Origin: Firm-04 sp964479595
GTDB taxonomy: Bacteria; Bacillota; Clostridia; Oscillospirales; Ruminococcaceae
Assembly: GCA_964479595.1 (NCBI GenBank)
Contig: CAYZMU010000021.1
Coordinates: 1-21,133, forward strand
Length of the DNA: 21,133 nucleotides
Direction: 5' to 3'
Within the stretch, counting starts at the first letter, position 1. Each line of letters opens with the position of its first letter. The translations under genes and the position numbers were made by a program. Under the pieces are notes generated by a model. It saw only the letters and a program-made list of their open reading frames with translations. It ran no database searches and was not told the DNA's origin. Of this stretch, positions 1-6,902 are shown in pieces.

Positions 1-277
1 TATCGCCGATGAGCCCGCCCGTGTAGGGGAAGTAATCGTCGTAAGGGTAATCCCACTGATAGGTGATTTTCATATTCGCGAAGGCGTCGCGGGCGCGCTT
101 CGGGAAGCCCTTATCCAAGGGATAGTAGCAGTACATCAGATTGACGGCACGCATGGGTCTGCCCAGCGTTTGCAGCAGATAGTCCTGCGCGACATATTCC
201 CCGCGCTCACTGCCGTCGGTCAGATCCATCGCGACAGGCGCGGCGCCGATGCGAACACGGTGGGGCGTAGCGTTCAT
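1..277 (-). CDS. Unrecognised protein, C-terminus cut by window edge
   Basis: An ATG at 277 opens a frame that runs 92 codons to the window edge without a stop. It has a strong ribosome binding site (AAGGAGGAG, minus strand, 281-289). The start lies 21 bases after the pncB stop on the same strand, so it is probably the last known gene of the pduL-pncB operon. The visible part has no signal peptide or membrane segment and is rich in aromatic residues around residues 48-85 (MYCYYP, then YQWDYPYDDYFPY). I do not recognise the family. The aromatic-rich stretch could suit a carbohydrate-active or nucleotide-binding protein, but that is a guess. The coding call is firm; the function is unknown. Confidence 0.75.
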   Translation of the reverse strand, partial: MNATPHRVRIGAAPVAMDLTDGSERGEYVAQDYLLQTLGRPMRAVNLMYCYYPLDKGFPKRARDAFANMKITYQWDYPYDDYFPYTGGLIGD

Positions 278-298
278 GGGGCTCCTCCTTTTTGGCAC

Positions 299-1780
299 TT
301 AATCGGCGAAGTAGCGGTCGAGAAGTTCGCGTTTTAATTTCCAGAGCGGCTCGGACAGATCCACATAGTAGGCGTGCGGATTCTCGAAGCGCTTGACCTC
401 ATCCCAGATTTTGTCAAGCTGTTCCTCGCTGTATGCCCGGATTTGACGCAAATCGGGAGATTCGTAAACGCAGACGCCCTTCTGGAAGATCGGGACCTGC
501 AGTTTCTCGGCCCGGAAGTTTGTCAGCGTCTTGCGCTTGTAGGTAAATTCCGGGTCGAAGATGACATAAGGTTTGGTGTCATAAATGGTCTCCTCCGCGA
601 GCGTGATGACATCCGCGATGGCCTTGCCGCTGGCGCGGTCAAAAAGCCGCCACGGGGTCTTGAAGCCGGGGTTGGTGATTTTCGCGATATTCTCCGAAAT
701 CTTAATCTTCGGAACGAGGGTATCCGGAGATTCTTTCGTCCCCGCCGCGGCGAGTTTATAGACACCCCCGAACACGGGCTCGGAGCGCGACGTCACAAGA
801 CGCTCCCCGACGCCGAAACTGTCCACCTTTGCGCCCTGTGCCAGCAAATCGCGGATGAGATACTCGTCCAGCGAATTGGAGGCGACGATCTTTACTTCGG
901 GCAAGCCCGCCTCGTCCAGCATGACACGCGCTTTCTTGGAGAGATAGGCGATATCGCCGCTGTCAATGCGAATCCCCTGCGGCTTGTGCCCCTGTGCCTT
1001 GAGTTCGCCGAAAACCGTAATGGCGTTCGGCACGCCGCTGCGCAGAACGTTATAGGTGTCAACTAAAAGCGTGCAGGCGTCCGGATAGATTTTCGCGTAG
1101 GCGCGAAAGGCCTCTAACTCTGTCGGGAACATCTGAACCCAGCTGTGTGCCATGGTCCCCAAAGCGGGTACGCCGAAGGCGCGGTCGCTGATGGTGCAGG
1201 CTGTGCCCGACGCGCCGCCGATATACGCCGCGCGCGCGCCGTAGAGTGCCCCGTCGCTGCCCTGCGCGCGTCTGGAGCCGAATTCCATCACCGGTCTGCC
1301 CTCCGCGGCCCTGCAGACGCGGTTCGCTTTTGTCGCAATCAGCGACTGGTGATTGATGGAGAGCAGCAGCATGGTTTCAATGAACTGTGCCTGTATCGCC
1401 GGACCGCAAACCGTCACCAGCGGTTCGTGCGGGAAGATGGGCGTGCCCTCCGCGACGGCGTACACATCACAGGAAAAGCAGAAATCGCGCAGATACTCCA
1501 GAAAGCGCTCGGAAAAGATGCCCTTCCCCCTCAGGTAGTCGATATCCTCTCCGGTGAAGCGCAAAGAATTTAAGTATTCGATGACCTGCTCAAGCCCCGC
1601 CATGATGGCGTAGCCGCCCCCGTCGGGGACTTTCCGGAAGAACAGGTCAAAACAGGCGCTAATTTCCCCCATGCCGTTTTCAAGGAAGCCGTTCGCCATA
1701 GTGAGCTCGTAGAAATCTACCAGCATGGTGAGATTTCTTTGCCCCAGCAGCCCCTCGCCGGATGATTCGCCGGTACGCAT
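299..1780 (-). CDS. pncB: Nicotinate phosphoribosyltransferase
   Basis: This 493-residue cytosolic enzyme of the Preiss-Handler NAD salvage pathway joins nicotinate and PRPP, with ATP hydrolysis, to give nicotinate mononucleotide. Visible family motifs are DFYELTMANGF (22-32), EFGSRRAQG (166-174), GTMAHSWVQMF (208-218), DSGD (273-276) and GVGERLVTS (323-331). His212 in the AHS motif matches the histidine that is phosphorylated in the ATP-driven cycle. The length and long C-terminal extension fit the Gram-positive/eukaryote-like form of the family rather than the roughly 400-residue enterobacterial one. The ATG at 1780 follows an AAGGGGG ribosome binding site. It sits 117 bases downstream of pduL on the same strand, separated by two hairpins, and just before an unknown ORF. 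No nicotinamidase gene is visible in the window. Confidence 0.95.
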   Translation of the reverse strand: MRTGESSGEGLLGQRNLTMLVDFYELTMANGFLENGMGEISACFDLFFRKVPDGGGYAIMAGLEQVIEYLNSLRFTGEDIDYLRGKGIFSERFLEYLRDFCFSCDVYAVAEGTPIFPHEPLVTVCGPAIQAQFIETMLLLSINHQSLIATKANRVCRAAEGRPVMEFGSRRAQGSDGALYGARAAYIGGASGTACTISDRAFGVPALGTMAHSWVQMFPTELEAFRAYAKIYPDACTLLVDTYNVLRSGVPNAITVFGELKAQGHKPQGIRIDSGDIAYLSKKARVMLDEAGLPEVKIVASNSLDEYLIRDLLAQGAKVDSFGVGERLVTSRSEPVFGGVYKLAAAGTKESPDTLVPKIKISENIAKITNPGFKTPWRLFDRASGKAIADVITLAEETIYDTKPYVIFDPEFTYKRKTLTNFRAEKLQVPIFQKGVCVYESPDLRQIRAYSEEQLDKIWDEVKRFENPHAYYVDLSEPLWKLKRELLDRYFAD

Positions 1781-1819
1781 CGCAAAACCCCCTTTGCCGC
1801 GTTTTGGTTTTGTGTGAAA

Positions 1820-1894
1820 GACGGCCTCCCCGCGGCGCCAAACCGCGAAGCGGCCGTCCGAAGCCGGGTACGCCGCACCAATACGGCGCCCCGG
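1820..1894 (-). other. Two tandem inverted repeats in the pduL-pncB spacer
   Basis: Reading the minus strand from the pduL stop, the first hairpin spans 1894-1864. Outer arms CCGGG/CCCGG and inner arms CGCCG/CGGCG enclose an 8-base loop. A second inverted repeat with 7-base perfect arms (GACGGCC/GGCCGTC) spans 1858-1820 and is followed by only TTT. Neither has a good U tract. They may form an intercistronic stabiliser, a partial terminator or an attenuator that tunes pncB relative to pduL. The high GC content makes chance pairing easier. Confidence 0.4.
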
Positions 1895-1897
1895 ACA

Positions 1898-2473
1898 TTA
1901 CTCTACTGTGACGATTTCGCCGAACTGCTCTCTGCCCGACATCACCGCGTTGGATTCGTCCGTGTCGATGTGCATGGCAAGGCGGAATTTCTCCGAAACG
2001 CGCACGACAACATCCCCCAGAATGGCGCTTCTGCCGTCCGTGTCAAGGCGCACCCAGACAATCTGCTTGTCCTTGACGCCGAAATTCTCAGCGTCCTGCG
2101 GCGTCATGTGGATATGGCGCTTCGCGATGATGACGCCTTCCTTGATCTCTACCTCGCCGTTGGGGCCCACGAGTTTGCACCCGGGCGAACCCGCGACATC
2201 CCCGGATTCGCGAACCGGCGCGTCAATGCCGATGGAACGCGCGTCCGTCGCGGAGAGCTCGACCTGATCGGCGGGACGCACAGGCCCCAGAATGGATACA
2301 TTCGAGAGCGTCTTTTTCGGCCCTACCACATCAATGCGTTCCTTGCAGGCAAACTGCCCGGGCTGGGAGAGATCCTTTTTCTTGGTGAGCGTATAGCCCT
2401 CCCCGAAAAGGACAGCAAGCGTTTCTTCCGTGACATGAACGTGGCGCGCGGAAGTTTCAACAATAAAATTCAT
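1898..2473 (-). CDS. pduL: Phosphate propanoyltransferase / PduL-type phosphotransacylase
   Basis: This 191-residue protein interconverts acyl-CoA (acetyl- or propionyl-CoA) plus phosphate with acyl phosphate plus CoA. It would feed an acyl kinase for ATP, or work in reverse. Both PduL half-barrel histidine motifs are present: RHVHV (His11, His13) and KRHIHM (His120, His122). A third ligand candidate, His168, lies in MHIDTDESNA. These are the family's two-zinc site residues. The protein begins directly at the catalytic core, without the N-terminal encapsulation helix of microcompartment PduL, so it is probably cytosolic and serves as the housekeeping Pta. The start at 2473 is chosen because AAGGAGGGG lies just upstream. 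An in-frame ATG at 2491 falls inside that ribosome binding site. It is the first gene after the promoter at 2537-2565. No acetate kinase is adjacent. Confidence 0.93.
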   Translation of the reverse strand: MNFIVETSARHVHVTEETLAVLFGEGYTLTKKKDLSQPGQFACKERIDVVGPKKTLSNVSILGPVRPADQVELSATDARSIGIDAPVRESGDVAGSPGCKLVGPNGEVEIKEGVIIAKRHIHMTPQDAENFGVKDKQIVWVRLDTDGRSAILGDVVVRVSEKFRLAMHIDTDESNAVMSGREQFGEIVTVE

Positions 2474-2496
2474 GGAAAACCCCTCCTTCATGTTTC

Positions 2497-2529
2497 GCGC
2501 GGGTCCGCACAGAACAACCGCACCCGCGC
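2497..2529 (-). promoter_or_regulatory. Inverted repeat at the 5' end of the pduL transcript
   Basis: Eight-base perfect arms (GCGCGGGT at 2497-2504 and ACCCGCGC at 2522-2529) flank a 17-base loop. The expected transcription start (about 2530, seven bases after the -10 box) puts this hairpin at the very 5' end of the pduL mRNA. It ends about 10 bases before the ribosome binding site. It could protect the 5' end, modulate initiation or act as a DNA operator. No known riboswitch class is recognised. Confidence 0.5.
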
Positions 2530-2536
2530 TGATTCT

Positions 2537-2565
2537 ATTTTACTACAAAATCGCGCTCCCGTCAA
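2537..2565 (-). promoter_or_regulatory. Sigma-A-type promoter for pduL-pncB
   Basis: On the minus strand, TTGACG (2565-2560), a 17-base spacer and TAAAAT (2542-2537) match the consensus at 5/6 and 5/6 positions with ideal spacing. The promoter lies about 64 bases before the pduL ATG and is back to back with the ahcY promoter. Confidence 0.8.
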
Positions 2566-2615
2566 GCCTTATTTTCGCGTTTGGCGCCCTTTCGGGGAAT
2601 TTTTCGGCGATACGC

Positions 2616-2644
2616 TTGCATTTTGAGGCGGAATATGGTAAAAT
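2616..2644 (+). promoter_or_regulatory. Sigma-A-type promoter for ahcY-pnp-deaminase
   Basis: TTGCAT (2616-2621), a 17-base spacer and TAAAAT (2639-2644) lie 46 bases before the ahcY ATG. The -35 boxes of the two divergent promoters are only about 50 bases apart, so a single regulator between them could affect both operons. The leader of about 40 bases is too short for a known SAH or SAM riboswitch. Confidence 0.75.
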
Positions 2645-2649
2645 GGACG

Positions 2650-2668
2650 GGGGAGTTTCCCCAAACTC
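2650..2668 (+). promoter_or_regulatory. Two mutually exclusive hairpins at the 5' end of the ahcY leader
   Basis: GGGGA-GTT-TCCCC (2650-2662) and GAGTTT-CCCC-AAACTC (2653-2668) both pair perfectly and share bases, so only one can form at a time. They start at the predicted transcription start and end just before the ribosome binding site (AGAAAGG). This could be a 5' stabiliser, a small switch or an operator. Function is inferred from position only. Confidence 0.45.
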
Positions 2669-2690
2669 GAAACAGAAAGGTCGGTTCCTT

Positions 2691-3947
2691 ATGAGTGAGA
2701 TTCGTTCCCCGCAGCTTTGGGAGAGCGGTGAGCAGAAAATCGCGTGGGTCAAGGGCAACATGCCCCTGCTGCGCGGCATTGAGGCGGAATTTGAAAAGAC
2801 AAAGCCTCTCAACGGAATTCGCCTCGCGCTTTCCATTCATCTGGAGGCAAAGACCGCCTATCTCTGCCGCGTGCTGGCGGCGGGAGGCGCGCAGATGTTT
2901 ATTACGGGTTCCAACCCGCTTTCTACCCAAGACGATGTCGCGGCGGCGCTGGTGCACGGCGGGCTCAATGTCTACGCGTGGCACGGCGCGACGGCTGAGG
3001 AATACGAAGCCCACACAAGGAGAGTCATCGAGGCGGAGCCTAATTTTATCATTGACGACGGCGGAGATCTCGTCACCCTCATTCACGAGCATTACCCCCA
3101 GCTGCTGGGCAACGTCATCGGGGGCTGCGAGGAAACGACGACCGGCATTTTGCGTCTCAAGGCAATGGAGGCGGAGGGAAAGCTGAAATTCCCGATGATG
3201 CTTGTCAATGACGCGGACTGCAAGCATCTTTTTGACAACCGCTACGGCACGGGACAATCCGTCTGGGACGGCATCAACCGCACCACGAACCTCATTGTTG
3301 CCGGGAAGACCGTGGTCATCGCGGGCTACGGCTGGTGCGGAAAAGGCGCCGCCATGCGCGCGAAAGGGCTCGGCGCGAACGTCATTGTCACGGAGGTCAA
3401 CCCCATTCGCGCCATAGAAGCGGTCATGGACGGCTTCCGGGTGATGAAAATGGAGGACGCCGCGCCGCTCGGGGATTTCTTCCTCACCGTCACCGGCTGC
3501 AATCACGTCATCACCGAGAAGAGCTTTCTCAAAATGCATGAGGGCGCTATCTGCTGCAACGCGGGTCACTTCGATGTTGAGGTCGATATGGCGGCGCTGC
3601 GCAAAATCGCCGTGAAAACTTTCCCTGCCAGAAACAACATTGACGGCTATACACTGCCAAACGGCGTGACTATTTTCGTCATCGCGCAGGGGAGGCTTGT
3701 CAATCTCGCGGCGGGCGACGGACACCCGGCGGAAATTATGGACATGAGTTTCGCGATTCAGGCGCTCAGCGCCAAGTGGCTCATTGAAAACCGCGCGAAT
3801 GTGAAGTCTCTGCTCAACAATGTCCCGCGCGAGGTCGACGAGGCAGTCGCGCGGCGCAAGCTGGAGAGTCTGGATGTCACGATTGACACATTGACCGAGG
3901 AACAGCGCCGCTATCTTTACGGGAACGCCGCGCGGGAGGAAGCATGA
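2691..3947 (+). CDS. ahcY: Adenosylhomocysteinase, short archaeal/Thermotoga-like form
   Basis: This 418-residue cytosolic NAD-dependent enzyme splits S-adenosylhomocysteine into homocysteine and adenosine, relieving inhibition of methyltransferases. Seen motifs are SIHLEAKTA (48-56), SNPLSTQDDVAAAL (74-87), DDGGDL (122-127), EETTTG (147-152) and VNDADCKHLFDNRYGTGQS (172-190, with Lys178 and Asp182). The NAD-binding glycine motif GYGWCGKG is at 212-219 and the purine-side GDGHPAEIMDMSFA at 342-355. It lacks the roughly 40-residue insertion and the C-terminal Lys/Tyr tail of proteobacterial and animal enzymes. The ATG at 2691 has an AGAAAGG site and a promoter just upstream; in-frame starts further upstream would lie before the promoter. 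Its stop overlaps the next start (ATGA). With a deaminase and a phosphorylase downstream, S-inosylhomocysteine is a possible alternative substrate. Confidence 0.95.
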   Translation: MSEIRSPQLWESGEQKIAWVKGNMPLLRGIEAEFEKTKPLNGIRLALSIHLEAKTAYLCRVLAAGGAQMFITGSNPLSTQDDVAAALVHGGLNVYAWHGATAEEYEAHTRRVIEAEPNFIIDDGGDLVTLIHEHYPQLLGNVIGGCEETTTGILRLKAMEAEGKLKFPMMLVNDADCKHLFDNRYGTGQSVWDGINRTTNLIVAGKTVVIAGYGWCGKGAAMRAKGLGANVIVTEVNPIRAIEAVMDGFRVMKMEDAAPLGDFFLTVTGCNHVITEKSFLKMHEGAICCNAGHFDVEVDMAALRKIAVKTFPARNNIDGYTLPNGVTIFVIAQGRLVNLAAGDGHPAEIMDMSFAIQALSAKWLIENRANVKSLLNNVPREVDEAVARRKLESLDVTIDTLTEEQRRYLYGNAAREEA

Positions 3948-4780
3948 TGACGGAATCTCAGCGATACGAAAACTGCAAATCCTTTGTGCGCGGGCGCGTC
4001 TCCTTCCGCCCGAAAGCCGCGCTGGTGCTCGGTTCGGGGCTTGGCGCGTTCGCGGAAAAAATTGAGGTGGCGCAGACGCTTGACTACTCGGAAATCCCCG
4101 ATTTTCCGCGCTCCACCGTCGAGGGGCACGCGGGGCGTTTTGTCTTCGGAAACTGCGAGGGCGTGCCCGTCGTCATCATGCAGGGCAGAGTCCATCTCTA
4201 CGAGGGCTATACCCCTTGGGAGGCAGTGCTGCCGATTCGTATCATGCGCGCGCTCGGCGCGAAAATCCTGGTGCTGACAAACGCGGCGGGCGGTATCCGG
4301 CACGACCTGCGCGCGGGGGATTTCATGCTGATTTCCGACCAGATTACGAGCTTCGTGCCCTCGCCGCTGCGCGGGGAAAATCCCGACGCGCTGGGGCCGC
4401 GCTTTCCGGACATGAGTGAGGTTTACAGCGAACGGCTGCGCAAAATCATACGCAAAGCCGCGCTTTTGAACGATATCCCGCTGAAAGAGGGCGTCTACCT
4501 GCAGACGGCCGGACCGCAGTATGAAACCCCGGCGGAAATCCGCATGTACCGCGCGCTCGGCGCGGACGCCGTGGGCATGAGCACCGGCATCGAGGCCGTG
4601 GCGGCAAGGCATTGCGGTATGGAAATCTGCGGGATTTCGTGCATCAGCAATCTCGCCGCCGGCATTTCCCCGCATCCTCTTTCGCATGAGGAAGTCAAAC
4701 TCGCCGCGGACAAGGCGGCGCCCATGTTTTCGCTCCTGCTGCGCGAGATATTAGGACAAATCGGAACGGAGAATGCGTAA
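3944..4780 (+). CDS. punA: Purine nucleoside phosphorylase, class I (trimeric type)
   Basis: This 278-residue enzyme cleaves inosine and guanosine (and deoxy forms) with phosphate to give the free base and ribose-1-phosphate. Class I signatures are visible: LGSGLG (29-34, phosphate Ser31), GHAGRF (61-66), GRVHLYEGY (81-89, Arg82 and His84), NAAGG (113-117) and AGPQYETPAEIRMYRALGAD (189-208, Glu194). GMSTGIE (211-217, Ser213) and SNLAAG (235-240, Asn236) complete the set. Glu194 and Asn236 match the residues that select 6-oxopurines, so adenosine should be a poor substrate and upstream deamination would be needed. The start overlaps the ahcY stop. A second ATG at 3947 is better spaced from GGGAGGA, so the true start may be three bases later. 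The stop overlaps the deaminase start by one base (TAATG). Methylthioinosine activity is possible. Confidence 0.93.
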   Translation: MMTESQRYENCKSFVRGRVSFRPKAALVLGSGLGAFAEKIEVAQTLDYSEIPDFPRSTVEGHAGRFVFGNCEGVPVVIMQGRVHLYEGYTPWEAVLPIRIMRALGAKILVLTNAAGGIRHDLRAGDFMLISDQITSFVPSPLRGENPDALGPRFPDMSEVYSERLRKIIRKAALLNDIPLKEGVYLQTAGPQYETPAEIRMYRALGADAVGMSTGIEAVAARHCGMEICGISCISNLAAGISPHPLSHEEVKLAADKAAPMFSLLLREILGQIGTENA

Positions 4781-6048
4781 TGCTGCGGGTTTATAACGCC
4801 AAAATTTTAACCATGGCGGAAAACGAGGATATTTTTGAGGGCGAGCTCTGGACAGACGGCGACAAAATCAGCTATGTAGGGCCGCCCAAGCCCGAACGCC
4901 CGGATTTCGAACGGGAAATCGACCTGAAGGGAAATCTCCTCATGCCGTCGTTTAAGAACGCGCACACGCACTCCGCCATGACGTTTCTGCGCTCTTTCGC
5001 GGAAGATGTCCCGCTGCAGGAATGGCTCTGTCAGAAGGTCTTCCCCTACGAGGACAGGCTGACGCCGGAAGATGTGTACGCGTTCGCGAAACTGGCGATT
5101 TTAGAATATCTCGCGTCGGGCATAACGGCGTTTTTTGATATGTATTTTTTCCCGGAGAGCACGGCAAACGCCGCCGTGGAAACCGGGGTGAGGGCGGTGC
5201 TCTGCGGGAGCGTCAACGGCACGGGGAAGGACGCGCAGCGGCTGGAGCGGGAGTTTGAGCGTTTTTCGGATTTCCACCCGCGCGTGCGCTACCGTCTGGG
5301 TTTCCACGCCGAGTACACCAGCGACGAATCGCTCCACAGGGAAGTCGCGCGGCTCGCGCAGACACTCAGGGAGCCCGTCTTTACGCACATCAGCGAAACA
5401 CGAAAAGAACACGAGGAATGCAAGGAGCGTCACGGGGCTTCTCCCGCGCGGTATTTTGATTCGCTCGGGATGTGGGAATACGGGGGCGGAGGATTCCACG
5501 GGGTGTGGTTTGAGGACGAGGACCTCAGAATTTTCAGCGAAAAAAATCTTTATCTGGTCAGTTGTCCCGCCTCCAACGCAAAACTCGCCAGCGGCATCGC
5601 GCCGCTTGCCAAAGCCCGCAAGATGGGCGTGCCTTTGGCGCTCGGGACAGACGGCGCGGCCTCCAACAACGCGCTCGATATGTTCCGGGAAATGTATCTG
5701 GGCACGGTGCTGGCCAAACTGCGCGAAAATGACGCCGCCGCGCTCCCGACTATCGCCATGTTGCGCGCCGCCACGACAGGTTCCGCGCGCGCGATGGGGC
5801 TTTCGGACTGCGATGTGCTCGCGCGCGGCAAACAGGCGGATTTTATCGCCGTAAATCTGGACGCGCCGAATCTGCGCCCCGCGCACCATATCGCGGAAAG
5901 CCTTGTGCTCAGCGGCAGCGCTTCGAATGTGTTTCTGACCGCCTGCGCGGGCAGAATTCTCTACGAAAACGGCGAATACCACATCGGCGCGGACCCGGCG
6001 GACATCCTCAGGGAAACACAGGCGCGCGTGGGGAGACTGACAGAATGA
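4780..6048 (+). CDS. mtaD: Amidohydrolase, MTA/SAH (adenosine-type) deaminase family
   Basis: This 422-residue TIM-barrel amidohydrolase probably deaminates the adenine ring of 5'-methylthioadenosine, S-adenosylhomocysteine or adenosine. Metal and catalytic residues align with the Thermotoga MTA/SAH deaminase: HTH (His62, His64), QEW (Glu81), FHAEYT (His176), THISE (His203, Glu206), GFHG (His240) and LGTDGAASNNALDMF (Asp291). Two familiar motifs vary: HAPYT is HAEYT and AHC-V-H is FHG-V-W, which might shift substrate choice within the family. It is translationally coupled to the phosphorylase (TAATG), so its inosine-type product would pass straight to that enzyme. Chlorohydrolase-family relatives such as guanine deaminase fit less well. 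The exact substrate is inferred. Confidence 0.88.
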   Translation: MLRVYNAKILTMAENEDIFEGELWTDGDKISYVGPPKPERPDFEREIDLKGNLLMPSFKNAHTHSAMTFLRSFAEDVPLQEWLCQKVFPYEDRLTPEDVYAFAKLAILEYLASGITAFFDMYFFPESTANAAVETGVRAVLCGSVNGTGKDAQRLEREFERFSDFHPRVRYRLGFHAEYTSDESLHREVARLAQTLREPVFTHISETRKEHEECKERHGASPARYFDSLGMWEYGGGGFHGVWFEDEDLRIFSEKNLYLVSCPASNAKLASGIAPLAKARKMGVPLALGTDGAASNNALDMFREMYLGTVLAKLRENDAAALPTIAMLRAATTGSARAMGLSDCDVLARGKQADFIAVNLDAPNLRPAHHIAESLVLSGSASNVFLTACAGRILYENGEYHIGADPADILRETQARVGRLTE

Positions 6049-6124
6049 CGGTTCACGCTCCCGCGGCGGGATTACTCCTGCGGCGCGTCTTGACAAAACT
6101 TCGAAACGGAATAGGATGGCATCC

Positions 6125-6859
6125 ATGAATATACTCCTGATTCTGGCGTTTCTGTTCTTTATCGGTTCGGTCGCGGGCTGGGTACTGGAGCTCTTTTACC
6201 GCCACTTTTCCCCCGCCAACCGTGACCACAAATGGATAAACCCGGGCTTCTGCACAGGCCCATATGTGCCGCTCTACGGCTGCGGGCTCTGCCTGCTGTA
6301 TCTGATAGCCTCCATGGAATCGCTCGACTCCATCAGCGGACTGCGCTATAAGAAGGTCATTCTGTTCGTTCTCATGGCGGTTATGATGACGGTGATTGAG
6401 TACATCGCGGGGATTTTTCTGCTCAAAGCGGCGAATGTGCGGCTGTGGGATTACAGCGGGGAGTGGGGAAATGTCAACGGGCTTATCTGTCCGAAGTTTT
6501 CCTTCTACTGGGCGGTCATCAGCGCGTTTTACTACTTCGTGCTGCACCCGAGGATTCTGAGCGCGCTCAACTGGCTCTCCAACAATCTGGCGTTCTCGTT
6601 TGTCATCGGGCTCTTCTTCGGGGTGTTCATTATCGACGTCGCCAATTCGTTTGAGATTGTCGAAAAACTCAGGGCGTTCGCGAAGAAGAATAACGTGATT
6701 GTGCGCTATGAGAGCGTCAAGCAGCATATCCGCGCGAAGAGTGACGAGCGAAAACACAAGTATTCATTCTTCTCCCCGTTCCAATCCGACCGCCCGCTTT
6801 CGGAACACTTAAAAGAAATGTTTGAGAACAGCGAACACAAAGCCAAGCATGATTCGTGA
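6125..6859 (+). CDS. CmpB-family polytopic membrane protein (PF06541-like)
   Basis: This 244-residue integral membrane protein has about five hydrophobic segments (near residues 2-24, 43-64, 77-100, 124-145 and 154-176) and a charged, probably cytosolic C-terminus (177-244). The diagnostic loops GWVLE (18-22), NPGFCTGPYVPLYGCG (39-54) and WDYSGEWGNVNGLICPKFS (108-126) match the family annotated as putative ABC transporter permease CmpB. Its real function is not established. The ATG at 6125 is preferred because AGGA (6113-6116) is well spaced from it; the in-frame ATG at 6116 overlaps that site. It starts 76 bases after the deaminase and ends 92 bases before speA on the same strand, so it may be co-transcribed with either. 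It could move nucleosides, bases or polyamines, but nothing in the sequence shows that. A TTGACA at 6090-6095 lacks a convincing -10. Confidence 0.85.
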   Translation: MNILLILAFLFFIGSVAGWVLELFYRHFSPANRDHKWINPGFCTGPYVPLYGCGLCLLYLIASMESLDSISGLRYKKVILFVLMAVMMTVIEYIAGIFLLKAANVRLWDYSGEWGNVNGLICPKFSFYWAVISAFYYFVLHPRILSALNWLSNNLAFSFVIGLFFGVFIIDVANSFEIVEKLRAFAKKNNVIVRYESVKQHIRAKSDERKHKYSFFSPFQSDRPLSEHLKEMFENSEHKAKHDS

Positions 6860-6877
6860 TTTGAAAAAACCGTGACG

Positions 6878-6902
6878 GCGTCTCCCGCGCGCCGGGGGAC
6901 GC
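6878..6902 (+). other. Strong hairpin upstream of speA
   Basis: Ten-base arms (GCGTCTCCCG / CGGGGGACGC, one G-T pair) surround a 5-base loop in the 92-base spacer between the membrane protein and speA. No U tract follows on the plus strand, so it is not a classical terminator. It could be an attenuator or processing site separating the membrane protein from the polyamine genes. I see no good promoter in this spacer. Confidence 0.4.

Noticed and set aside
2474..2491. Upstream ATG for pduL
   Set aside because: The codons after it are the AAGGAGGGG ribosome binding site itself; family homology starts at 2473.
2645..2690. SAH or SAM riboswitch before ahcY
   Set aside because: The leader is only about 40 bases and lacks the conserved core of known classes; only small hairpins are present.
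2562..3725. Minus-strand open frame opposite ahcY
   Set aside because: It overlaps a clear SAH hydrolase and shows no family features.
6090..6117. Promoter before the CmpB-family gene (TTGACA at 6090-6095)
   Set aside because: No acceptable -10 box; the best candidate, TAGGAT, overlaps the ribosome binding site and would leave almost no leader.
5101..6126. Long open frame on the minus strand opposite the deaminase
   Set aside because: It is a GC-rich antisense shadow: arginine- and histidine-rich, with no family motifs, and the plus strand holds a convincing enzyme.
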